Assembly (NCBI GenBank): GCA_965117025.1
Contig: OZ220746.1
Coordinates: 868,001 to 932,000 of the forward strand
Origin: VXPQ01 sp965117025
Lineage (GTDB): Bacteria > Bacteroidota > Rhodothermia > Rhodothermales > VXPQ01
DNA length: 64,000 nt
Direction of reading: 5' to 3'
A program made the position numbers and the translations under genes. Positions 36,531 through 45,204 of this stretch are shown piece by piece. Below the pieces are notes generated by a model that worked only from the letters and a program-made list of their open reading frames with translations, ran no database searches and had not been told where the DNA came from. Position 1 is the first letter of the stretch. The number at the start of each line of letters is the position of its first letter.

Positions 36531-38117
36531 ATGGTTAAGGTATCCCCCAAAGTATGGCTCGGCGTGGTGTGGTTGAGTCTTCTCCCGCTTATCGCAACGG
36601 CGCAGATCACGGAGCCGCTCCATCTCGAGAGCGGCTTGCTCACCGGCATACCCGGTTCGAATCCGGGTGTTCAGGTATACAAAGGCATCCCCTATGCCGC
36701 GCCGCCCGTCGGCGCGCTGCGCTGGCATGCTCCGCAACCGTCTCCTTCATGGGAAGGGGTTCGCAAGGCGGACACATTCGGCCCCGGTTGCATCCAAAAT
36801 GTAGCCGGGTCGCGACCACCATGGACCGAAGAGTTCATGCACCAGGGCAGCGTGAGCGAGGACTGCCTGTATCTCAACGTCTGGACAGCGGCGGCAGACG
36901 CCAGCGAACGGCGTCCGGTCCTGATGTATATCCACGGCGGCGGCTTCAGCGAAGGATCCGGCTCCGTAGCGGTCTACGATGGGGAGAAGCTGGCAACAAA
37001 GGGATTGGTGGTAGTAACCGTCAACTACCGGCTGGGCGTGCTCGGTTTTCTGGCCCATCCGGAACTGACCGCCGAGTCCGGCAACAGTGCTTCGGGCAAT
37101 TTCGGCCTCCTCGACCTGGTCGCCGCCCTCCAGTGGATAAAAGAGCACATTGCATCCTTCGGCGGCAATCCGAACAACGTCACGATCGCCGGGCAATCGG
37201 CCGGAGCCATGGCGGTATACCTGCTCACGGTCGCCCCGCCTGCCAAAGACCTCTTCCATCGCGTCATCGTACAGAGCGGACCGGGAGGACTGGCCTCGTT
37301 CGGCCTGAGTTCCACGCACACGCTGGCGCGCCCGCTGTCCGAAGCGGAAGCCGGCGGCGCTGAATTCGCCAAAGCAACAGGCGCATCTTCGCTCCAGGAA
37401 CTGCGCGCGATGTCCGTCGACGAATTGACCGCCACACCCACGTCCGGTGGCGGCCCCCTGCGTTTCGGTCCGGTGATGGACGGCGACTTCGTGCCGGACA
37501 GCGTCCCCGCGATCTACGCCCGGGGAACGCAACACGATGTGCCTATGCTTATGGGCTTTAATGCCGACGAACCGAGCGCCTTCCCGGGGTACGGAAGAGC
37601 CACGGTCGAATCGTTTCGCGAGGCAGCGGGCGAACGCTACGGCGAGTCGGCGGAAGCGTTTCTCGCGCTCTATCCGACAAATACGGACGAAGAAGCGGGC
37701 CATGCCCAGAAAACCAGCCAGCGCGATCTGGCCGCCGTGGCTCTGGAGTTGCTGGCTGCAGAGCGGGCGCAGACGGCGAAAACAGACCTCTACCTGTATT
37801 ATTTCGAGCGGGGCATACCCTGGCCGGAGCGCCCGGAATTCGGCGCGTTTCACACCGCCGAGGTGCCGTATTTCTTCAACAACCTCGATATGCTGAACCG
37901 ACCGTGGGAAACCCTGGATCGGGGCCTCGCCGATACGATGTCGTCGTACTGGGTCCATTTCGCTACCGATGGGAATCCGAACGGTGCGAAAATCCCGGAG
38001 TGGCCAGCCTGGAACGGGCAAGACATGCGATTCATGCGTTTGGGCGATCCCGTTGAACCCGGGGTGCTGACGGACCAGTCCACACGTGATTTCTTTGAGG
38101 CGTATCTTGCAGAGTGA
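36531..38117 (+). CDS. Exported type B carboxylesterase
   Basis: 528 residues. A signal peptide ends near PLIATAQ. The catalytic triad of the family is visible: serine in TIAGQSAGAMAV (about residue 224), acidic residue in GFNADEPSAF, histidine in FGAFHTAEVPYFF. The early motif SEDCLYLNVWTAA is also diagnostic. It hydrolyses carboxylic esters, perhaps acetyl or feruloyl groups on plant- or alga-derived glycosides, given the neighbouring glycoside hydrolase and oxidoreductase. It overlaps the next open frame by four bases if the upstream ATG of that gene is used. Confidence 0.93.
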   Translation: MVKVSPKVWLGVVWLSLLPLIATAQITEPLHLESGLLTGIPGSNPGVQVYKGIPYAAPPVGALRWHAPQPSPSWEGVRKADTFGPGCIQNVAGSRPPWTEEFMHQGSVSEDCLYLNVWTAAADASERRPVLMYIHGGGFSEGSGSVAVYDGEKLATKGLVVVTVNYRLGVLGFLAHPELTAESGNSASGNFGLLDLVAALQWIKEHIASFGGNPNNVTIAGQSAGAMAVYLLTVAPPAKDLFHRVIVQSGPGGLASFGLSSTHTLARPLSEAEAGGAEFAKATGASSLQELRAMSVDELTATPTSGGGPLRFGPVMDGDFVPDSVPAIYARGTQHDVPMLMGFNADEPSAFPGYGRATVESFREAAGERYGESAEAFLALYPTNTDEEAGHAQKTSQRDLAAVALELLAAERAQTAKTDLYLYYFERGIPWPERPEFGAFHTAEVPYFFNNLDMLNRPWETLDRGLADTMSSYWVHFATDGNPNGAKIPEWPAWNGQDMRFMRLGDPVEPGVLTDQSTRDFFEAYLAE

Positions 38118-38167
38118 GTAGCATCCTGGACACACCCTTACCATATCTGAAAACCTGCGGACGAACG

Positions 38168-38554
38168 ATGGACAGACGCCATTTTATCACGCGCGTGGCG
38201 GCAGGCACGCTGGCTCTCGGCCTGCCGGGTGCAACGTGGCAAACGGGTCCTTCCGCGCATCTGCAAACCCTGGCCCGGCCTGCTTTACTCGACATGCTCG
38301 GCGAACGCCGCGTTCGCGACCTTGGAATGCATTATCGCGAGGTGTATCCCGCAGAGTGCGATGCGGATATCCTGTGTGCGGCCATCCTGGGCAGCGATAT
38401 GCCGGCCCTGGCGGATGTCCCAGCACTGCACGCTTACCTGAAGGCAACGATCCGAGCCGACTTTGCCGCCGGGCGAACGGTTCTTCTAAAGGGATGGGTG
38501 CTTTCCGTCACCGAAGCACGCCAGTGCGCTCTCTTCTCACTCGTCTACTCATAA
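38168..38554 (+). CDS. Gluconate-2-dehydrogenase subunit 3-like Tat protein
   Basis: 128 residues starting MDRRHFITRVAAGTLALGL, a twin-arginine signal. The short mature part resembles the small gamma subunit (subunit 3) that travels with membrane-associated GMC flavoenzymes and supplies their export signal. The large subunit encoded 12 bases downstream lacks its own signal, which fits co-export as a folded complex. I chose the ATG at 38168 over 38114 because it starts the Tat motif. Confidence 0.8.
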   Translation: MDRRHFITRVAAGTLALGLPGATWQTGPSAHLQTLARPALLDMLGERRVRDLGMHYREVYPAECDADILCAAILGSDMPALADVPALHAYLKATIRADFAAGRTVLLKGWVLSVTEARQCALFSLVYS

Positions 38555-38566
38555 TCGTCGTCGGAT

Positions 38567-40114
38567 ATGCATACAGATGCCCGAACCCTGGAGGACGGCG
38601 CCCTCATTGAAGGCGATCTCTGCATCGTCGGCGGCGGTGCTGCCGGTATCAGCATGGCCATGGAATGGATAGGAACGCCTTACACCGTGATTTTGCTTGA
38701 AGGCGGCGGGTTCAATTATGAACCGCAGATGCAGGCCCTCTATGCCGGCAAAAGCATTGGCGATCCATATAAAGTGCCCCTGGAAGCCGCCCGGCTCCAT
38801 TACTTTGGCGGCACCACCGGACACTGGGGCGGCTGGTGTGCGCCCATGGACCCCATCGATTTCAAAAAACGCGACTGGGTGCCCCATAGCGGCTGGCCGT
38901 TTCAAAAAGAACACCTCGACCCGTTCTATGAACGCGCACAAGCCTACGTTGAACTGGGGCCTTACGTATATGACGCGGACGACTATGAAGCCAGATATCC
39001 CTCGCGGAAACGGCTGCCATTCGACGAAGAAAAGATATGGACGAAGATGTGGCAGTTCAGCCCGCCAACACGATTCGGGACACGGTACCGGGATGCGATT
39101 ATCGAGGCGAAAAACCTTCATCTTTATACCTACGCCAACGTCACGGAGATTGAAGCGAACGAGTCGGTACGGGCCGTGACCGGATTGCGGGCGCAAACCA
39201 TCGACGGCAAGCGTCACCGTGTTCGGGCCCGGCGCTACGTGCTGGCCTGCGGATCGATTCAGAATGCACGAGTCCTGCTGGCCTCCAATGCACAAGCGCC
39301 TGCCGGGCTGGGCAATGACCACGATCTGGTGGGACGCTTTTTCATGGAACACTTCGAGATGGGCGGAGCGCAGTTGATCCTGGAAAAGCCGGACCCTGTG
39401 CCTATGTACGCGTTCCGATTGGGCGGGGAACGGCCGCCCAGTGGAGAACTGGCCGTGGCCGAGCAGGCTCAGCGGAAGCATCGTATTCTCAACGGCACTG
39501 CCTCGCTCCGGCCGGGGACCTTTCCCGAAGAGATGAGGAGTTTTTTTCAGAGGTTTTCGGAAGGCCCCCTCAGACAAAGGTTGCGCAGTGACGAACAGGA
39601 AGGGGAACAGCCGCGGCGCCCATCCAGCCGACCCGCTACGCCTGACGAGGGGCGTCGTGATTATCAACTCCAATCACGCGCCGAGCAAGCGCCTAACCCC
39701 GCCTCCCGCGTAGTGCTCAGTACCGAGAAGGATACGCTGGGAATGCCCTATGCCGATTTGCACTGGAAACTGTCGGAATTGGACAAACGATCGATGCGAA
39801 CCTTTTTCGAAATGGTGGCGCATGAATTCGGCCGGACCGGGCTGGGGCGGGTTCAGATCCTGGACTGGTTGCTCGAAGATAATACCACCTGGCCATCCTT
39901 TCTGGGTGGAGGGTTTCATCACATGGGCACCACGCGCATGCATGATGATCCCAGGCAAGGGGTGCTCGACGCCAACGCAAAGGTACATGGCATCGAGAAT
40001 CTGTATGTAGCCGGCGCCTCGGCTTTCCCGACTTCAGGAGCTCCGAACCCAACGTTGACGTTGATTGCCTTAAGCTTGCGATTGTCGGATCACCTCAAGC
40101 ATACCATCGGGTAA
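38567..40114 (+). CDS. GMC-family sugar/alcohol oxidoreductase, large subunit
   Basis: 515 residues. The FAD-binding motif is CIVGGGAAGISMAMEW (about 19-34). GTTGHWGGWCAPMDP lines the flavin, and the catalytic pair is in GGFHHMGTTRMHD and ASAFPTSGAPNPTLTLIAL (histidine and asparagine). It oxidises a sugar or alcohol group with FAD and passes electrons to the respiratory chain, probably through the small subunit. No signal peptide is present, so it likely leaves the cell with the Tat partner. Members of this branch include glucoside 3-dehydrogenases, in line with the nearby TIM-barrel isomerases. Confidence 0.9.
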   Translation: MHTDARTLEDGALIEGDLCIVGGGAAGISMAMEWIGTPYTVILLEGGGFNYEPQMQALYAGKSIGDPYKVPLEAARLHYFGGTTGHWGGWCAPMDPIDFKKRDWVPHSGWPFQKEHLDPFYERAQAYVELGPYVYDADDYEARYPSRKRLPFDEEKIWTKMWQFSPPTRFGTRYRDAIIEAKNLHLYTYANVTEIEANESVRAVTGLRAQTIDGKRHRVRARRYVLACGSIQNARVLLASNAQAPAGLGNDHDLVGRFFMEHFEMGGAQLILEKPDPVPMYAFRLGGERPPSGELAVAEQAQRKHRILNGTASLRPGTFPEEMRSFFQRFSEGPLRQRLRSDEQEGEQPRRPSSRPATPDEGRRDYQLQSRAEQAPNPASRVVLSTEKDTLGMPYADLHWKLSELDKRSMRTFFEMVAHEFGRTGLGRVQILDWLLEDNTTWPSFLGGGFHHMGTTRMHDDPRQGVLDANAKVHGIENLYVAGASAFPTSGAPNPTLTLIALSLRLSDHLKHTIG

Positions 40115-40194
40115 GGAGGGGCGTTCCAGGATGTGCAGGCGATGGGTGTCAGGTCACCAGAATGGGTACGAACCTCCGGCAGGCGCGTTTCCGG

Positions 40195-40270
40195 TGGAGC
40201 CAACGACCGGACTTGAACCGGTGACCTGCTCATTACGAGTGAGCTGCTCTACCAACTGAGCTACGTTGGC
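40195..40270 (-). tRNA. tRNA-Thr (anticodon CGT)
   Basis: On the minus strand the sequence folds as a full cloverleaf. The acceptor stem GCCAACG pairs with CGTTGGC; the D-loop contains AGTTGGTAGA; the anticodon stem GCTCA/TGAGC encloses the loop CTCGTAA with anticodon CGT. The T arm is CCGGTTCAAGTCCGG. Discriminator base T is followed by an encoded CCA at 40195-40197. It reads ACG threonine codons. Confidence 0.95.
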
Positions 40271-40538
40271 CGATAATAGAGATAAAGATAATAGATGCGC
40301 CGCTTGCGCCTGCGAAACGCGCCCCTCTCACGCATGACCTTTCGACTTGATCCCATCATGATGTTCTGTGTTTGTGAACGTGAAGCGCTGATCGAAGCGG
40401 ATTTAAATCAGAGCCTCCTTAAATATTGCCTCCTGAGCTTCTTCCGGGAAACACGCTCCCCGTGAAACGCGATGGGTTTCCGGGCGTTTGCGTGTATCTT
40501 GCGTATATTTCGCCCCGCATCCCTGCATTTCATCGGAC

Positions 40539-41912
40539 GTGTCTCTTTCCTCCGCCATAACAGCCTGGAGTCCTGTGTCCTGGCGGGAACGGCCTGCAGC
40601 GCAGCAACCCACGTACCCCGACCAGGACGCATTGTCCGAAGCGCTGGCGCAACTGCATAGTTTGCCCCCGCTCGTGACATCCTGGGAAATCCATGTGCTT
40701 AAGAAACAGATTGCGGAAGCGGCGCAAGGGCAGCGCTTTATCCTGCAAGGCGGCGAATGCGCAGAGCACTTCGACGAATGCAGTGCGCAGATTATCGCCA
40801 ATCGCCTGAAGGTGCTCCTTCAGATGAGCCTCGTCCTGATCTTCGGAATCCGGACCCGCGTGGTGCGGATAGGCCGCTTTGCCGGCCAGCATGCCAAGCC
40901 CCGCTCCGCCGATACGGAGACCCGCAATGGCGTAACGCTCCCAAGCTACCGGGGCGACATCGTCAACGGCGCAGCGTTCACCCCCGAAGCGCGCGAACCG
41001 GACCCCAGGCGCATGCTGCGCGCCCATGCGCATTCCGCAATGACGCTGAATCTCGTCCGGGCGCTCACCAATACGGGTTTTGCGGATCTCCACCATCCGG
41101 AATACTGGAATCTCGATTTCATCCACCGCACGCCCCTGGAAAAGGAATACCGGCAGATTCTGGAATCCATTCGCGAGACCGTCTCATTCATTGAAACCGT
41201 CTCGGGCAACCCGCTTCACAGCCTGGAACGCACTCAGTTCTTCACCAGCCACGAAGCCTTGCACCTGCCGTACGAAGAAGCCTTCACGCGCAGCGTGCCG
41301 CACAATGAAGGCATCTTCAATCTGGCGACCCACTTCCCGTGGATCGGCGCCAGAACGTCGGACTACGAGGGCGCCCACATCGAATACGCGCGGGGACTTG
41401 TCAATCCGATCGGCTTGAAAGTAGGCCCCTTCATGTCCCCGGAGGACCTGGTGCGCATCGTACGCATCCTGAACCCCGAAAACGACCCCGGACGACTCGT
41501 ACTCATCCATCGTCTGGGGACTGGCTGCATCGCCGATCTCCTGCCTCCCCTGATTCAGGCCGTGCGGGCTTCGGGGACGCCTGTGTTGTGGATGAGCGAT
41601 CCCATGCACGGAAATACCGAGTTGACGGATGCAGGCATCAAAACCCGGCGTTTCGAAAACATTCTGGACGAACTCGAACAGGCATTCGACATTCATGCTG
41701 CAGAAGGTTCGCATCTCGGCGGCGTGCATTTTGAACTCGCGGGAGAAGACGTTACCGAATGTACAGGCGGCGCAGGAGGGCTGGAGGACACGGATCTGGT
41801 ACGCGCCTACAAATCGCAAGTCGACCCGCGGCTGAATTATGAACAAGCACTGGAAATGGCCTTTCTCATCGTGAGAAAGAAAAACCGCATGGAAAACAAG
41901 TCGGCCCAATGA
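40539..41912 (+). CDS. aroF: Type II 3-deoxy-D-arabino-heptulosonate 7-phosphate synthase
   Basis: 457 residues from a GTG at 40539, where the family start WSPVSWRERPAAQQPTYPDQ begins shortly after. The enzyme condenses phosphoenolpyruvate with erythrose 4-phosphate, the first step of the shikimate pathway. Diagnostic segments include LQGGECAEHFDECSA, THFPWIGARTSDYEGAHIEY, GLKVGPFMSPEDLVRI, WMSDPMHGNT and LAGEDVTECTGGAGGL. The length matches class II (plant-type) enzymes. The last bases overlap the next start as ATGA, so a TonB receptor is coupled to it, an odd pairing. Symbol follows common usage for the activity. Confidence 0.92.
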   Translation: MSLSSAITAWSPVSWRERPAAQQPTYPDQDALSEALAQLHSLPPLVTSWEIHVLKKQIAEAAQGQRFILQGGECAEHFDECSAQIIANRLKVLLQMSLVLIFGIRTRVVRIGRFAGQHAKPRSADTETRNGVTLPSYRGDIVNGAAFTPEAREPDPRRMLRAHAHSAMTLNLVRALTNTGFADLHHPEYWNLDFIHRTPLEKEYRQILESIRETVSFIETVSGNPLHSLERTQFFTSHEALHLPYEEAFTRSVPHNEGIFNLATHFPWIGARTSDYEGAHIEYARGLVNPIGLKVGPFMSPEDLVRIVRILNPENDPGRLVLIHRLGTGCIADLLPPLIQAVRASGTPVLWMSDPMHGNTELTDAGIKTRRFENILDELEQAFDIHAAEGSHLGGVHFELAGEDVTECTGGAGGLEDTDLVRAYKSQVDPRLNYEQALEMAFLIVRKKNRMENKSAQ

Positions 41913-44176
41913 TCGCACCTATGCCACGGAACGTTTGTATCCTTCTCGGGCTTATCGGGTGCGCGGTATTATTATGCTTGCCAGGCCGTGTCCATGCGCA
42001 GGAGCATGCCGTCGTACGCGGGTTCGTAACGGCTCTGGACGATGGGCAACCGCTCCAGGGCGTACACGTCATCCTGACCCGGGACGACACCGTGCTCGGC
42101 GGGGTAACCGATCCTGACGGGATATACCTGATCGGCCGCGTACCGGAAGGGCAGTACATACTTCAGGCCTCCTTCATCGGATTCGAAACGTTCACGGATA
42201 CCCTCGATCTCGCAGCAGGCGATTCGCGGCATCTCGACATCGCACTGGCCGAGCAGCAAGCCACCATAGATGAAGTCGTCGTCGAAGCCGAACGGGAAAC
42301 CGGCGCCGCCCGCGTGACCGCAGGCCAGCAACGAGTGCTCCCGCAGGACATCGAGTTGATCCCTTCGCCCAGCGTTTCCGGCGATCTCGTCAATTATCTG
42401 GCCGCCCAACCCGGCGTGGTGTCCATGGGAGATCGTGGAGGACAGGTCTTCATCCGGGGCGGCGAACCCTCCCAGAACCTTACGCTGCTCGACGGCATGT
42501 ATATCTACCAGCCGTTTCACCTGCTGGGGTTCTATTCGGCGTTTCCCTCGGACATCATCAATAACGCGGATATCTACGCAGGCGGATTCGGCGCCGAATT
42601 TTCCGGACGTATTTCCTCCGTGATCGATGTACAAACGCGCAACGGCAACAAACGAAACTACGAAACGGGCATTGCGCTGACGCCCTTCGTAAATTCCATC
42701 CGCCTCGAGGGGCCGCTTGTGGGAAACATCTCATTCCTTGGATCGGCCCGCATCTCGACCCTCGAAGAAGTGGCGGCCCTCTATGTGGCGGACGACCTGC
42801 CCTACCGGTTCGGCGACCTGTTCGGCAAGGTGCACATCCCCATCGCACGGAATCACCAGACCTCCGTTTCGACGGTGCATACGTTTGACCGGGGCACGTT
42901 GGCGGAACCGACGATCTTCAGTTCCAATAATGAGATTCGCTGGAAAAACACCGCGCTCGGCGTTCGGCATCTCGTGCTCCCCAGGGCGCTCCCCATCCTC
43001 GGCGAGGCCATGTTTTCCTGGTCCCGGCTCCAAACAGAGTTCGGGCCTCGCGACGAGCCATCCCGAACCACCGATGTGGACAATTACAACCTCGAGGTCA
43101 ATTTTACCAACTTCGGGCAACGTGCTGAAGTAGGATGGGGGTTCTTCGTGCGTAATGTGGAGCTCACGGCAGACCTCGGAGGAACCTACCAGAATATCGT
43201 GGAAAATTTCATCCGCTCGACCAACGCAGGGGGCTGGGCGGAACCGGAATTCGACTTTGGAAACGGCTTCCGGCTGCGGGTAGGCGCTGTCGGGCAGTTT
43301 TTCGGGAATTCAGGCTTCTTCGTGGAGCCGCGTATCCGGGGTGTCTTCGAACGGGGCAGGCACCAGTGGAGCATGGCCGGCGGCATGTACCGGCAAAACA
43401 TCATTGGGTTAAGCGACCGGCGCGACGCCGCCAGTATTTTTACGGCCTGGGCAGAGGCGCCCACCGGGGAAGTTCCGGTCGCCTTGCATGCCCTGGCCGG
43501 ATATCGAATCACACTTTCTTCGTCCCTCGAAGTCTCGGCGGAAGCGTTCTACAAAAACCTCAGCAACCTGTTTATTGCGGAATGGACCTCCTTCCCTCGT
43601 TTCACGACGCGGCTTCAGCCGGCAGATGGCCAGGTCGGCGGTATGGATCTACGGGTAGAGTTCCGTCGCCCGAACTTCTATGCCTTCCTCAACTACGGCT
43701 ACTCTTCTACCCGATACGACGCCTTGCAGGAATCGCTGCCTGTATGGTTCGGTACCGATCGGCTCTCCTTCCGTCCACCGCATGACCGGCGCCACCAGCT
43801 CAACCTGATCCTGAGCGGTTCCGTATACGGATTCGACATGAGCGCCCGCTGGAATATCGGATCGGGCCTTCCCTATACCCAGGTCCGCGGTTTCGACGGG
43901 TTCATCCTGATGGATGGCGTGGTGGATGTAGAAGGGGTCCAGGGCTTTCCGCGCGTGATCTATGATCGGCCCTACGAGGGCGTGCTCCCTGCGTACCACC
44001 GGCTCGATGTAACGATCGAGCGGCAGATGTCCGCACGTTCGGCGAACATCACTGTACAGGTCGGCGCCATCAACACGTACAACCGGCCCAATCTTTTTGC
44101 GCTGGACGTATTTACCCTGCAGCGAACCGACCAGCTCCCCTTCGTTCCCACTGCGGGCATCGAGATCGAATTCTGA
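41909..44176 (+). CDS. TonB-dependent receptor with carboxypeptidase-regulatory-like domain
   Basis: 755 residues. The signal peptide ends near PGRVHAQ. A CarboxypepD_reg-like domain follows (GFVTALDDGQPLQGVHVILT to GQYILQASFIGFETF), then the plug (IDEVVVEAE, SMGDRGGQVFIRGGEPSQN, NADIYAGGFGAEFSGRISSVIDV), then a barrel of strands. The ending is FVPTAGIEIEF. The DUF4249 lipoprotein gene begins two bases after the stop, a standard pairing in Bacteroidota. Ligand unknown. A second ATG at 41921 is equally possible as start. Confidence 0.92.
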   Translation: MIAPMPRNVCILLGLIGCAVLLCLPGRVHAQEHAVVRGFVTALDDGQPLQGVHVILTRDDTVLGGVTDPDGIYLIGRVPEGQYILQASFIGFETFTDTLDLAAGDSRHLDIALAEQQATIDEVVVEAERETGAARVTAGQQRVLPQDIELIPSPSVSGDLVNYLAAQPGVVSMGDRGGQVFIRGGEPSQNLTLLDGMYIYQPFHLLGFYSAFPSDIINNADIYAGGFGAEFSGRISSVIDVQTRNGNKRNYETGIALTPFVNSIRLEGPLVGNISFLGSARISTLEEVAALYVADDLPYRFGDLFGKVHIPIARNHQTSVSTVHTFDRGTLAEPTIFSSNNEIRWKNTALGVRHLVLPRALPILGEAMFSWSRLQTEFGPRDEPSRTTDVDNYNLEVNFTNFGQRAEVGWGFFVRNVELTADLGGTYQNIVENFIRSTNAGGWAEPEFDFGNGFRLRVGAVGQFFGNSGFFVEPRIRGVFERGRHQWSMAGGMYRQNIIGLSDRRDAASIFTAWAEAPTGEVPVALHALAGYRITLSSSLEVSAEAFYKNLSNLFIAEWTSFPRFTTRLQPADGQVGGMDLRVEFRRPNFYAFLNYGYSSTRYDALQESLPVWFGTDRLSFRPPHDRRHQLNLILSGSVYGFDMSARWNIGSGLPYTQVRGFDGFILMDGVVDVEGVQGFPRVIYDRPYEGVLPAYHRLDVTIERQMSARSANITVQVGAINTYNRPNLFALDVFTLQRTDQLPFVPTAGIEIEF

Positions 44177-44178
44177 TT

Positions 44179-45204
44179 ATGCGCCTTGCCTTGCTGCGAA
44201 ATACAACCCTGGGCGTTCTTGTTGCCGCCGCTTTTCTTGCCTCCTGCGAGACGGCCGTGAACCCGCTTGTAGGCGAACCGCGCCCGTTCACGATCTGGGG
44301 GCTTATGGACGCCGAGGCAGACACCCAGCGGGTACGCATCTTCTCTATCGAGGGGGAGCCCGGCATCGACCGACCCGGCAGTCTGGACGCCGCCGTAACG
44401 ACTACGGACCTCGAAACCGGAGAAACGGTGGCCTGGAAACCCTACCAGGTAACGTACGGCGACAGCATTACGGCGCATCTCTTCGAAGCGGCGTTCCGCC
44501 CTGCGCATGGGCACCGGTACCGCCTGGACGTTACCCGGTCGGATGGCGCCGTATCCACCGCCACGGTAAAAATCCCCGCTGAGGTGGACTTCACCATCGA
44601 ACGCTCGGACATCAGCCCGAGGATTCATGTCTACGTACGAGGAGATCCGCTTCCCAACCTGCTCGGCGTCGAGATGCGGTACGAGGCCACCAACATACCC
44701 CCCGCCCAGGTCTGGCCCACCGACCTGAAACTCCATCCGCTCGTGGCCTACCCGGTAGAAGTATCCTATCAGGGTACGGAAGACAGGGTGCCCGGCGGCG
44801 TACGGTACGACATCAACATGGCGACCGATTTCGACATCGTGGAGGAAGTATACAAAAGCAAATGCCTGGTGACCGAGGGCAACCCCAATATCGCCCTGCG
44901 GCGTGTCGAGTTTCACTTTGTGGCGGCGAACGAAGAATGGAGCCCGCCGGCAGGCGTATTCGACCCCGAGGTGCTCGTCGAACCCGGAGCCCTTTCCAAT
45001 ATCGAAAACGGGTACGGCTTTTTCGGTGCGGGCGTGGTGGTCGCCGAACGCTGGACGCCTGTGAAAAGCCTGCGGGATTTCCTTGGATACAGTTCGGAGC
45101 AGGGATGCGCCCTGGTGCCGAGCGCCGGCAATCCGTCATGCACCTCTCCGCCCGTTCCGTGCCTCGACGATGTCAGCGAGGATGTCTGGAGTCTTTATTT
45201 TTGA
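44179..45204 (+). CDS. DUF4249 family lipoprotein
   Basis: 341 residues with a lipoprotein signal (AAAFLASC, Cys at about 23). The following ETAVNPLVGEPRPFTIWGLMDAEADTQ region, beta-rich body and late cysteines fit DUF4249, whose members are encoded next to TonB receptors and probably help capture their ligand. The last 69 bases overlap the end of the convergent mnmA gene, so both C-termini are under shared constraint. No more specific role is known to me. Confidence 0.85.
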   Translation: MRLALLRNTTLGVLVAAAFLASCETAVNPLVGEPRPFTIWGLMDAEADTQRVRIFSIEGEPGIDRPGSLDAAVTTTDLETGETVAWKPYQVTYGDSITAHLFEAAFRPAHGHRYRLDVTRSDGAVSTATVKIPAEVDFTIERSDISPRIHVYVRGDPLPNLLGVEMRYEATNIPPAQVWPTDLKLHPLVAYPVEVSYQGTEDRVPGGVRYDINMATDFDIVEEVYKSKCLVTEGNPNIALRRVEFHFVAANEEWSPPAGVFDPEVLVEPGALSNIENGYGFFGAGVVVAERWTPVKSLRDFLGYSSEQGCALVPSAGNPSCTSPPVPCLDDVSEDVWSLYF

